A DNA stretch of 34,524 bases from positions 1 to 34,524 of the IMG/VR virus record IMGVR_UViG_3300009161_000133; one strand, given 5' to 3'. Source of the stretch: a virus. Below the pieces are notes generated by a model. It ran no database searches, was not told where the DNA came from, and saw only the letters and a list, made by a program, of their open reading frames with translations. Positions 25,786-33,050 of this stretch are shown piece by piece; positions within the stretch are counted from its first letter, which is position 1, and the number at the start of each line of letters is the position of its first letter. Made by a program: the position numbers and the translations under genes.

Positions 25786-27627
25786 TTAAATTAAAATTGG
25801 TGTAAATCCCGCAGCTACTATTTTATTTTCAGTAGTCATAATGTCATTATAGCATTTGGAACCCCATTTCGCTAACATTAAAGCAGTGTAATTATCTTTT
25901 CTCGCTCTATTGGGAGAATTGGAACGCTTTAGGTGTTGAGGCAAGTCGAAATTAACAGATCCACGGCTGCTAGTAGTGAACTCAACTAGCGAACATTGCT
26001 TCTTAGTGTTGTAAACTAATAAGTCTTGGTGTTCTATTAAGTCTAGTTTGTTCCAGTCTTTATTTTCTTCCACGAAGATTATCTCTTCTGGAATCCTCTT
26101 ATTAATCTCTTCATTAAAGAAATTCTCATTAGCGACAGTCTTTGAAGCGAACCAAATTTTCTTATAATCAATTGCCGCTTGTAGGTTTTCGTTACCTCTT
26201 CTGATAAACGTAGTAGTGAATACTTGAGTGACTGCTATCTGCTTGTTCTCAAGGTTATATTGGCTCTTAGCTTTTTGAACCATCCTTGTGTATTCAATGC
26301 CTTCAAGATCAGAATCAAAATTAATAAACTTAATCTTCTCAGATTCTGAATTCACATATTGAGATTCATTATAAGTGTTGAAGAAGATGTCAGCGCCAGC
26401 ATTATCGCAGATTATGTAAACAATATTAAAGCTCGTCATTAAGTAATGGAAGTATTTGATATGAGTATTTAAGCTACCAAGACCAGCATAACAATGTACT
26501 AGGGTATCGTTCTTATTTTCTCGGTCTATCTCTAAAATACCCATTGCAAAATAGTCAGCATTTGGACTATCGCTCATGTTAGGGTCCATTGCTAAAATAT
26601 ATTGCTTACCATTGTCTCCTTTAATTTGAGAATGGGGGCGTTCTTCGAACTTAAGGGTACACTCTTCCATTTTCTTCATGCTAAAATAAGAATCGCTACC
26701 GTCAGTGAATTGAGCGCAATACTCTCTTAAGAAAGAAGCATGAGAAGCTCCACCATTTTGCGCTTCTTCTGTAATTGAAGAGTCTATCATCTCTGGAGGG
26801 AGAGCTTCGTAACTTAATTGAGATACAAAATAGGTAGCACTTGTTGGCTCCTTTGAATAGATATTGTCACACCACTCTTTGTAGGTCTTATAGAGGTTCT
26901 CAAAAGTGTAAGAGGCTGAAGATAGGGCAATCATTTTAGAAGTGTTCTTAAACTCCATACGATCAGCCTCTGTAATCGCTCCTTGGCTAATTAAATCATC
27001 TTCTTGTTCGCGAATACTAATACGTTCTTTAATATCTTGCGGCACAATCAAGAATGGCATCAATACATTTTTAATAATGTCTTCCGGTAGAAGCATGAAC
27101 TCGTCTAGCACAAGTACGTTAGCACGGAAACCACGAATCTTTTCGCCGCTTAGAGGGATAGCTTTTATTGAACCCTCATTAATTGACCAATCGTATTCAT
27201 CATTGCGTTTCGACTTTGCGCCGAACGCTTGCATCAAAAGATCTGCGCCTTTAGACTCAGTAATCTTTTCTATTGAATTGAAAATGCTCCTTGCTGTTCT
27301 AAATGTCGGACCAGCAATTAAGATCTTGCTCTTGGGCTCAAATATGCATTGTAAAAAACAAAATACCGCAGCAGAAAAAGATTTGGAAGCACCACGGCCC
27401 CACACGTTGAGACAAAAGTTTCTATTTAACATGGCTTTAATTATAACCTCTTGATAAGGCCATAATTTTATGCCAGAAATTAGCTCTGTAGTTATGCCGA
27501 TATTAGAACGTAAGAACTTGGCTAAAGTTATCTTAGCTTCTTTGTCTTCAAGAGTATCTTTTAGTCTAGAATATTCATCATTTAGATTTGGAATTATTCT
27601 ATTATACTTTTCTGGGGTATACCACAT
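25786..27627 (-). CDS. Large terminase subunit (packaging ATPase and nuclease)
   Basis: A 613-residue protein with the full two-domain terminase layout. ATPase: adenine-binding region LWPYQE (55-60), Walker A GRGASKS (77-83), Walker B VLVLDE (171-176, D175 and E176), coupling motif LSSAS (235-239). RNase-H-like nuclease: first Asp in ILAMDPN (D348), second in YIICDNAGAD (D408), third in RKDNYTALMLA (D578). It would translocate genome DNA into the prohead through the portal encoded next, and cut it into units. It starts 1 nt after the C2H2-ERCC4 nuclease gene, an unusual neighbour for a terminase. The leader shows only a weak AAAGA, in line with the SD-poor operon. The call is firm; the packaging type (headful, cos or repeat) cannot be told from this sequence. 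Confidence 0.96.
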   Translation of the reverse strand: MWYTPEKYNRIIPNLNDEYSRLKDTLEDKEAKITLAKFLRSNIGITTELISGIKLWPYQEVIIKAMLNRNFCLNVWGRGASKSFSAAVFCFLQCIFEPKSKILIAGPTFRTARSIFNSIEKITESKGADLLMQAFGAKSKRNDEYDWSINEGSIKAIPLSGEKIRGFRANVLVLDEFMLLPEDIIKNVLMPFLIVPQDIKERISIREQEDDLISQGAITEADRMEFKNTSKMIALSSASYTFENLYKTYKEWCDNIYSKEPTSATYFVSQLSYEALPPEMIDSSITEEAQNGGASHASFLREYCAQFTDGSDSYFSMKKMEECTLKFEERPHSQIKGDNGKQYILAMDPNMSDSPNADYFAMGILEIDRENKNDTLVHCYAGLGSLNTHIKYFHYLMTSFNIVYIICDNAGADIFFNTYNESQYVNSESEKIKFINFDSDLEGIEYTRMVQKAKSQYNLENKQIAVTQVFTTTFIRRGNENLQAAIDYKKIWFASKTVANENFFNEEINKRIPEEIIFVEENKDWNKLDLIEHQDLLVYNTKKQCSLVEFTTSSRGSVNFDLPQHLKRSNSPNRARKDNYTALMLAKWGSKCYNDIMTTENKIVAAGFTPILI

Positions 27628-27628
27628 A

Positions 27629-28567
27629 TTATAGTATCTTTAGGTCGTAGCAAAGTTGCAAATCATACTTAAAAAAGTTCTCATCAGTAGAGAACATCTT
27701 CTCGATTATTCTGACAGACTCTTTGCGCCCCTTTGCAAATAAGAATTGTACATGAGGGTATTTTTGTATTAGCTCTCTGACGTTATGGAATATAAATTCA
27801 GGGTTTACCTTTGTAGCTTTCTTGTATACATGAGGAAGATAATTAAATGACAGAGTATTGCTTAAGCTCTCTTCTACAATGATGACCATGTTAGCTTTAG
27901 CTTCACTTGCCTTCTCAATCTCTCGACAAAATCTTTCGTAACCTGCACTTAGTGTGCCAATAAAATCAGAAATAGACTTCCTCTCAAAATAAAGTTTGCC
28001 ATCATAGCTTGGATGACTAAATCCATAGTCTCCAAACTTAAGGGTGCGAACTTCAGATGCCATATTGAAGATGAATGGCTTCTGTTCTCGGGTATCAATA
28101 TAAATAATTGAATCTTTGGTTTGCAATTGAGCTAGATTATTCAAATTATTTGGATATACATACTTATTTTTAAACCCAAGATCTTCAGCGAGCTTGTAGT
28201 AGTCATCAAAAATTTCTTGCAAGTAAATAACACTTGGGCTCAATACACTACGAAGCTCAACTTGAGAGGGAGTATACTGCAAACCTTTCTTCTCTTTCCT
28301 CTTAATAAGGAAGTCTTTGCAATATTCTCTTTGCTTCTCTAATGACTGAGCCTTGAGCCAGTTCTTAAGATTATTTTTATTATTAAAGTCAGTATTGAAA
28401 TACTGTTCTTTATTTTTATAGATGATTATTGAATTATCAAAAGCATCATAGCGAGGGTGCTGTTGTTGATAGTATTCTATTACTCTAATCTTATGAGCCT
28501 TGAGATGGCGATTAAAATCTGCATCTGCTTCATAAACTTTCTGACATATTTTACATGTTTCAGCCAT
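27629..28567 (-). CDS. ERCC4-type (XPF-like) nuclease with N-terminal C2H2 zinc finger
   Basis: A 312-residue protein. Residues 5-25 form a classical zinc finger, C-x2-C-x12-H-x3-H. Residues about 155-270 match the ERCC4 nuclease core: IDTREQKPF (157-165), FGD (178-180) and ERKSISD (195-201), which fits the family signature GD-xn-ERK-x3-D exactly. ERCC4 nucleases cut branched or structured DNA using a metal ion held by these acidic residues. The gene overlaps the preceding one by 8 nt through ATGGCTGA and ends 1 nt before the large terminase, so it is made with the packaging machine. It might trim branched replicative DNA before packaging, or act in recombination; that link is inference. A GAGGTG ribosome-binding site supports this start. 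Confidence 0.88.
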   Translation of the reverse strand: MAETCKICQKVYEADADFNRHLKAHKIRVIEYYQQQHPRYDAFDNSIIIYKNKEQYFNTDFNNKNNLKNWLKAQSLEKQREYCKDFLIKRKEKKGLQYTPSQVELRSVLSPSVIYLQEIFDDYYKLAEDLGFKNKYVYPNNLNNLAQLQTKDSIIYIDTREQKPFIFNMASEVRTLKFGDYGFSHPSYDGKLYFERKSISDFIGTLSAGYERFCREIEKASEAKANMVIIVEESLSNTLSFNYLPHVYKKATKVNPEFIFHNVRELIQKYPHVQFLFAKGRKESVRIIEKMFSTDENFFKYDLQLCYDLKIL

Positions 28568-29672
28568 TTAACACCTCATCTTCTGAAATTCCTAAGATAC
28601 GACACTTGATTTCATCCATTGTAGACAAGCGGTCTATTTCGTTTTTGACCATCGCCTTTCTCCTTTCAGCAAGTTTCAATAACCGGGTGCGAGAATCTTC
28701 TTCTTTCCACATCTGAACTAAATTGAGAATACTGGCGTTCTCTTTTATTTGCTTGCTAAGGCGATCACTTCGTTTTACTTTAAGATCATTAAGAAGTTTT
28801 TGCTGACGGATAGTTGATTGATTATATTCGTTTCTTGCGCCGCTAATGGCCTCAATAAGAGCCATAGGAATTTTGCCACCCCCATCTACTTCCATATCAA
28901 TCTGATTTTGGAGGGTCTGAATGGTCTCTTGGATGTTGGCAGATATGACTACTTCAGTAGCTAGGACAATATATTGGTCAACTTCTTCTTGAGTAAGGTC
29001 TGGCTTATCAAATGTATAACGAACAAAAGAGCTTTCAAATAACTCACGATCAATATTAGAGGAGTAACTGTTTATTTGATGGAGAAACCGATAAGTATGC
29101 ATGTATCCAATGATAGCATTAATAGCGGCCTTCTGGCGCGAAGTGACTTTGTCTTTGTCAATGCCTTCATGGACGTATCTATTGATGCGAAAGAGCATCC
29201 GCTCAAAAGTCTTTGGCGGCATGTATTGAGAATCTGCAATGCTCTCTGTATCTCTTTGAGATACTGGACCTGCTTGAATTACTTTTTGATCAAGGGTCTT
29301 AATGAACTCAATTATTGTACGAGTCTCTTGACTGAGGCTAGTAAGATTTTGATTATTAAAAACACTTTTAGTAATCTCAAGTGCGCCCATTGAACCGGCG
29401 TTATTAGCAGCAAATTCTTTTTGTTCTGGAGACAATTCAATCTTATCTTTTGCCAAGTACTCATACGAAGCCCTTGCTTTAATTTGTCTTGTTGATAAGA
29501 ACTCTTTGACCTTCTTGCCGTGCCAACTTCTACCGTCTGCGCCTTCAGCGTCAGGAAAAGCAACCCTAACAAGTTCAAGCAGAGAAGGAGGATTAGTAGC
29601 GCGGTTGTTCCACTCATTTAAAATTGCCAGTCTCTGTTGATCGTTAAGTTCTTGAGGTTCATTTTCAGCCAT
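28560..29672 (-). CDS. Unknown helical phage protein upstream of nuclease and terminase
   Basis: Beginning at MAENEPQELNDQQ, the product is 370 residues. I chose this Met over one six codons earlier (29690) because it overlaps the sigma-like gene's stop through ATGGCTGA, the same 8-nt junction as at its own end with the nuclease gene. It is nearly all helical. Residues about 10-60 have a Trp/Arg pattern (LAILNEWNNRA, then VRVAFPDAEG) that could be a helix-turn-helix-type DNA-binding region. The last 130 residues are a long basic/acidic coiled coil (KVKRSDRLSKQIKEN, KLAERRKAMVKNEIDRL). The place ahead of the large terminase suggests a small-terminase-like or packaging accessory role, but the length is well above that of usual small terminases and no family is recognised. 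Confidence 0.75.
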   Translation of the reverse strand: MAENEPQELNDQQRLAILNEWNNRATNPPSLLELVRVAFPDAEGADGRSWHGKKVKEFLSTRQIKARASYEYLAKDKIELSPEQKEFAANNAGSMGALEITKSVFNNQNLTSLSQETRTIIEFIKTLDQKVIQAGPVSQRDTESIADSQYMPPKTFERMLFRINRYVHEGIDKDKVTSRQKAAINAIIGYMHTYRFLHQINSYSSNIDRELFESSFVRYTFDKPDLTQEEVDQYIVLATEVVISANIQETIQTLQNQIDMEVDGGGKIPMALIEAISGARNEYNQSTIRQQKLLNDLKVKRSDRLSKQIKENASILNLVQMWKEEDSRTRLLKLAERRKAMVKNEIDRLSTMDEIKCRILGISEDEVLNG

Positions 29673-30357
29673 AAATTTCCACTTCTCCATTCGTAATGCA
29701 CTTCTTAGCTTTTATAAGGATAGATCGCTTTAAGTTTTTTATCTGTTTATATCCGGGAGATCGGTTCTTTTCAGTAGTCTTAAAGCCTAATAGTTTTGCT
29801 ACCTCTTCTTCTTTTTGATTCTTTAAACAAAGCATCTCGTATACCATCCACTCTGCTGGCTTTAGTACTTTCTTTAATGCCGAAGATAAGCTATGGGTAC
29901 TTCTTAGAAGGTCAAAGCCTTCGTTGGTCATGTCGTGAACTTCTTTAATGTGATTTTCAAGAGGAAGAGTTATTTTTGTATTGAAAGCATCTTTTTTATT
30001 ACTCTCCCAATGAGAATACATTGGGCACTTCTTGCACTGCTCTCCATATATTGAACAAGAATCATCCCACTCTGCCGCCGCGCACTTCAAACAAGGTCTA
30101 GCATAATTACCATAGTTGTTTCTTATAATGTTTTTTATCTGATTAGAGATAATAATGTTTAACCAAGGGGCAAGAGGTTTTTGTGGATCATATAGGCTCC
30201 ATTTTTTGTAAATGTGAATCCTCAATATTTGCTCAACGTCCTCGAAATCAATCCAAGACAATGCCGCAAGGGTCCACTTGCTCTTGCGCTTGCGAATTTC
30301 TTCGTCTACTATAGCTATGCTATTTTCAAAGGATTGTTTTTGGACGGGAGGAGACAT
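29665..30357 (-). CDS. Phage RNA polymerase sigma-like factor with Cys-rich insertion
   Basis: A 230-residue protein. Residues about 36-80 resemble sigma-70 region 2: DFEDVEQILRIHIYKKW, then APWLNIIISNQIKNIIRN, the amphipathic and aromatic pattern that contacts core polymerase and melts the -10 element. Residues about 165-220 resemble region 4: LKPAEWMVYEMLCLKNQKEE, then VAKLLGF and a basic recognition-like helix (GYKQIKNLKRSILIKAKK). Between them lies an unusual insertion with C89, C92, C101, C108 and C111, likely a zinc-binding knuckle. It overlaps the next gene by 8 nt and is 2 nt after the zinc-ribbon gene. As the second gene of the virion operon it could direct late transcription. The fold call is by eye; a sigma-related DNA-binding protein without sigma activity is possible. 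Confidence 0.65.
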   Translation of the reverse strand: MSPPVQKQSFENSIAIVDEEIRKRKSKWTLAALSWIDFEDVEQILRIHIYKKWSLYDPQKPLAPWLNIIISNQIKNIIRNNYGNYARPCLKCAAAEWDDSCSIYGEQCKKCPMYSHWESNKKDAFNTKITLPLENHIKEVHDMTNEGFDLLRSTHSLSSALKKVLKPAEWMVYEMLCLKNQKEEEVAKLLGFKTTEKNRSPGYKQIKNLKRSILIKAKKCITNGEVEIYG

Positions 30358-30359
30358 TT

Positions 30360-30761
30360 TTATTTTTGCCTTAGTGTACCAGCTTCTTGTTTAAATATTT
30401 TCATCATCTCTCTGGCAGAGACCTTCTCTACAAATCTTTGTTGACCTTGTAAGAGTTGATCTGGTACAGTGCCAGCAATTTTAGAAAGAGACTCTCTCCT
30501 TGGCGCATCAAATTGGATATCAACATCTAGACCACCTTTTAATTCAGGAATTCCGCTAGATAATTCAGAACTATCTTCCTCATCATCATCTTCAGTATCC
30601 ATTTCTTCTTGAGCGCGAGCCTTATTTTCTCTTAGCTTCTTATCTTCCGGCTTTTCTACGATAACACCATAGAACGGAGTGCCACATGTAGAGCAAAATT
30701 TTGGTTTTGCTTGTGTATATAAATTAGGTCCTCCACATTTAGAGCAGTAAATTTTTTGCAT
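30360..30761 (-). CDS. Zinc-ribbon protein with acidic linker
   Basis: A 133-residue protein. Residues 6-26 hold two CxxC pairs, C6-SKC9 and C23-STC26, a zinc-ribbon knuckle of the kind seen in transcription-related and small phage proteins. Residues about 50-70 are extremely acidic (EEMDTEDDDEEDSS), followed by a short structured C-terminal part (residues about 85-133). It is the first gene of the leftward virion operon, 2 nt ahead of the sigma-like gene, and is divergent from the plus-strand zincin gene across 58 bp of AT-rich DNA. Being paired with a sigma-like factor, it might act in transcription, though nothing proves this. The start has no Shine-Dalgarno sequence. Confidence 0.75.
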   Translation of the reverse strand: MQKIYCSKCGGPNLYTQAKPKFCSTCGTPFYGVIVEKPEDKKLRENKARAQEEMDTEDDDEEDSSELSSGIPELKGGLDVDIQFDAPRRESLSKIAGTVPDQLLQGQQRFVEKVSAREMMKIFKQEAGTLRQK

Positions 30762-30819
30762 AATTCATTTATTTATTATAGTTTGATAACAGTAAATAAG
30801 CAAGTGTAATTGTAGTAGA
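30762..30819. promoter_or_regulatory. Divergent AT-rich intergenic region, probable promoters for the virion operon and the zincin gene
   Basis: This 58-bp spacer lies between two divergent starts and is the first gap ahead of the long leftward virion operon, so at least one promoter should be here or just inside the zincin gene. The plus strand has TATAGTTTG and, close to the zincin start, GTGTAATTG. No consensus -35/-10 pair is convincing on either strand. Confidence 0.35.
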
Positions 30820-31095
30820 ATGAAGTATTCGTTTAAAAATAACGAAAAGGTTGAATACGTCATCAATTGGGCCAAACCCCCCAGAGGGTGCTATGGCATA
30901 TGCGATTCTCCAGAAATGGACGATCCAAAGATTATAATTGATCCCAAATTAACAAAACAAAAGACGATCAACATTCTAATACATGAAGTATTACACGCAT
31001 TCTTCTGGCACGAATCAGAAACAAAAGTGACTAAATGCGCGAATACCTTGTCAAGACTCATCCATCAAAGGATGAAACAAAAGTTTAATGAATAA
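30820..31095 (+). CDS. Small HExxH zincin-like metallopeptidase domain protein
   Basis: A 91-residue plus-strand gene. The core is TINILIHEVLHAFFWHESE (residues 49-67) with the HExxH zinc motif (H55, E56, H59), and H64 is a candidate third ligand. Such minimal zincins occur near packaging genes of many phages; their substrates are mostly unknown. It is transcribed against the surrounding operons: divergent from the zinc-ribbon gene and convergent with the PhoH-like gene, whose end it overlaps by 11 bp. The small size leaves only the catalytic helix and little else, so it could be a processing protease or an inactive binding domain. Confidence 0.8.
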   Translation: MKYSFKNNEKVEYVINWAKPPRGCYGICDSPEMDDPKIIIDPKLTKQKTINILIHEVLHAFFWHESETKVTKCANTLSRLIHQRMKQKFNE

Positions 31096-31813
31096 TTTCT
31101 TTGTATTTAGTGATCTTATCAACAATAAAGCGGACAATACCACTTCTCATAATGTCTTCTGGCCCAAGCTTAAAGTATTGAATACCATTATCTCGACTAT
31201 CTTGATCTTGAAAGATCTCACAGAACTCTTTAAAACCAGACCTCTTGCCCAAGTCGTTTTGCATAATGCTATCGCCGCAAATAAATAGCTTACTAAATTT
31301 GCCCATACGGGTTGCCGCCGTTACAAGAGAGTCAAACATCATGTTCTGACCCTCGTCCAAAATAACGGAGTTAACGTTAAAGGTGTACCCGCGAAGCAAA
31401 GAGACAGGATAAGTTTTGATCCTTTCTTGCTTATATAGCGATTCGATGCTGGACTTATTTAGTAATTCTTCTAGCTTATCAAATAAGGGTACATTATAGA
31501 AGAAGGTCTTCTCGTCTAAGTCACCAGTCAAGAAGCCAGTTTGACCATCTGTGCTTTGAATTAGGGATCTGATGTATACAATGTCAGAGATCTTTTTGGC
31601 TTTTAATAGTTCTAGGGAGCAATAGACACTCAATAAAGTCTTCGCTGTGCCGGGAAGGCCATCTAGGATAACTATATTGGTAGTCTTGTCTAAAGCCGCT
31701 TGAATGATTTGTTCTTGTTTTGGGGTCCATTTCAGTTTGCGAATTTCAAAGTCGTCTTTGACTTTGTCTTTTTGCGCAACGTGTTGGGAGGTATCTTTTT
31801 TTGACATTTTCAT
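31085..31813 (-). CDS. phoH: PhoH-like P-loop ATPase
   Basis: A 242-residue protein. GLPGTAKT (residues 52-59) is the Walker A loop, and SVILDEGQN (149-157) carries the Walker B Asp/Glu plus the Gln typical of PhoH. Further on FICGDSIMQNDL fits the family's sensor region (PhoH proteins usually read GDxxQxDL). PhoH-like genes are widespread in phages; the family is related to superfamily-1 helicases and is proposed to act on RNA or in phosphate-stress physiology, without firm proof in phages. It ends convergently with the zincin gene (11-bp overlap) and starts 35 bp from the divergent Cys-rich gene. The N-terminal 25 residues are basic and probably disordered. Confidence 0.92.
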   Translation of the reverse strand: MKMSKKDTSQHVAQKDKVKDDFEIRKLKWTPKQEQIIQAALDKTTNIVILDGLPGTAKTLLSVYCSLELLKAKKISDIVYIRSLIQSTDGQTGFLTGDLDEKTFFYNVPLFDKLEELLNKSSIESLYKQERIKTYPVSLLRGYTFNVNSVILDEGQNMMFDSLVTAATRMGKFSKLFICGDSIMQNDLGKRSGFKEFCEIFQDQDSRDNGIQYFKLGPEDIMRSGIVRFIVDKITKYKEIIH

Positions 31814-31848
31814 TGGCTTTATTATTTTAATTACATGTATTATATAAG

Positions 31849-32190
31849 ATGAAGAACAAATTAAATGTTACAGTTGTAAACCCCAAAACTTGCAGGAAGA
31901 GAATATGTTGTGAGGGTTGTGAACTGTCATACAATAAGGAAGATTATTTATTATTCTTTAAGGCGCGGAAACTTGTTTATTTTAATATGATTGCAGAAGA
32001 TGGGAAGCAAATAAAGATTTGCGATTGTTGTCTAGTAACTCTCGCTTCGATGACTTGTGCGAAATATGATTTGCCATATATTAGTATTATAATTAAGGGC
32101 GAGGAAAATACAAAACAAATAAATATCGAGTATAGTGAAGACAAGTTATTTGAGGAGGAGTTGTTAAAAGTCTTTAAGCAGGTTAAGTAA
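31849..32190 (+). CDS. Cys-rich small protein, unknown
   Basis: A 113-residue plus-strand gene. Cysteines are grouped as C15, C20, C21 and C24 near the N-terminus, then C60, C62, C63 and C72, which suggests one or two zinc sites; the rest is mixed alpha/beta with an acidic tail. It is divergent from the PhoH-like gene with only 35 bp between starts. Its 3' end overlaps that of the HNH gene by 27 bp on the other strand. No family recognised. Open length, sensible composition and tight packing make it a likely real gene. Confidence 0.7.
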   Translation: MKNKLNVTVVNPKTCRKRICCEGCELSYNKEDYLLFFKARKLVYFNMIAEDGKQIKICDCCLVTLASMTCAKYDLPYISIIIKGEENTKQINIEYSEDKLFEEELLKVFKQVK

Positions 32191-32676
32191 TTGCTCTCTC
32201 TTTTCGGGAGCCATATCCTCTGGCGGCGAATTAGTTATTATATATTCTAGCATCTTAACGGCGGAATGGAAATTGTTTCTATTTTTTAGGGAGTTGCCTT
32301 CATGAGATACTATCTTAACGTTACTAATTATGTATCCTTTAGTTGGGTCTATCCTGTCTAGGGAAGCTGACCTCTTATGGTCTATTCCTGACTTATATAG
32401 GATTTCGTAGCCCAAGATGGGGCAGGTATTATTTTTAAGACTTATTAAATCGGCCAACGTGAGGTTGAATTCTAGATTTTTCTTTTTTGAACGCTTTTTT
32501 GCTTTGCTTAAGATGACTTTTTTGAGATAGACTATCTCGCCAGTCTCAGGATGGCCCATCATTTCTTTAATTCTATTGTATTCTTGGGAGTGGCAACAAG
32601 GATTGCACTTACCTTTTACTCTGTTAAATTCTATATCTTCTTTTTCAATGTTACAGACAGAACATTTGATTAACAT
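32164..32676 (-). CDS. HNH endonuclease (homing-type) with N-terminal zinc knuckle
   Basis: A 170-residue protein. Residues 5-28 hold CSVC and CNPCC, a zinc-binding pair of knuckles often fused to phage HNH nucleases. The nuclease core is CPILGYEIL (85-93), H100, then SLDRIDPTKGYIISNV (105-120) and a conserved Asn/His tail (HEGNSLKNRNN). The LDRID..KGY..xN pattern is characteristic of free-standing phage HNH enzymes that nick or cut DNA and promote their own spread. The start codon has no Shine-Dalgarno sequence and sits against a 9-bp inverted repeat. It overlaps the convergent Cys-rich gene by 27 bp, as expected for a late insertion. A role in packaging, known for some HNH proteins next to terminases, is less likely because it is distant from the terminase. 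Confidence 0.88.
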   Translation of the reverse strand: MLIKCSVCNIEKEDIEFNRVKGKCNPCCHSQEYNRIKEMMGHPETGEIVYLKKVILSKAKKRSKKKNLEFNLTLADLISLKNNTCPILGYEILYKSGIDHKRSASLDRIDPTKGYIISNVKIVSHEGNSLKNRNNFHSAVKMLEYIITNSPPEDMAPEKREQLLNLLKDF

Positions 32677-32704
32677 TAGATATATCTACACAAGCTATAT
32701 CTAA
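32676..32704 (-). promoter_or_regulatory. Inverted repeat abutting the HNH start codon
   Basis: TTAGATATA (32676-32684) and TATATCTAA (32696-32704) pair perfectly over 9 bp with an 11-nt spacer. In the minus-strand transcript the hairpin ends on the A of the start codon and no Shine-Dalgarno sequence is seen. It could restrict translation, as hairpins do for T4 I-TevI. Confidence 0.45.
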
Positions 32705-33002
32705 AAAAGGTATTTTTCACAGGGGGGTCCGGGGATTTTTTGACCCTGCAAAGTTTCTGGGTTCCCCGTTTGGCTTGTTTTTTTGAGAAATAGGGGGTCT
32801 TACCTTTATTTACTATATGATACTTAATAGAGATTTACTTTTACTAAGGGATAGAATAATAGATTCTTTTAATTGACATATTAATAAAAGAAGGTTTTAT
32901 AGATTAAGGGCAGAATGATTTTTAGACCCCCCCGCCCCCGTATTTGAGAAACGTCGGGCATTATTTCGAAAAATGGGGGGATTGTCAAGGCGCAATCTGA
33001 AC
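32705..33002. other. Non-coding stretch with G- and C-runs
   Basis: No supportable gene lies between the HNH start and the terminator at 33003. The stretch is unusual for several homopolymer-like runs: AGGGGGGTCCGGGG near 32720, TAGGGGGTC near 32792, AGACCCCCCCGCCCCCG near 32924 and ATGGGGGGATTG near 32973. GGGGGTCTTA and TTAGACCCCC form an imperfect inverted repeat about 130 bp apart. TTTGAGAAA occurs near 32782 and 32942. Its function is unknown; options are a replication or packaging site or debris of a lost gene. Confidence 0.4.
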
Positions 33003-33031
33003 AAAAAAAATCCCCTCTTTCGAAGGGATTT
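33003..33031 (-). terminator. Rho-independent terminator after the GC-rich cassette gene
   Basis: On the minus strand AAATCCCTTC pairs with GAGGGGATTT over 10 bp, with one U-G wobble, closed by a GAAA tetraloop and followed by eight T. It lies 19 nt beyond the stop codon at 33051. Confidence 0.92.
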
Positions 33032-33050
33032 GATTTGACTTTCGATTCGT

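Noticed and set aside
32873-32902. TTGACA followed by TTATAG as a plus-strand promoter
   Set aside because: The spacing is 18 bp with a poor -10 and no plus-strand gene follows, so it is probably chance in AT-rich DNA.
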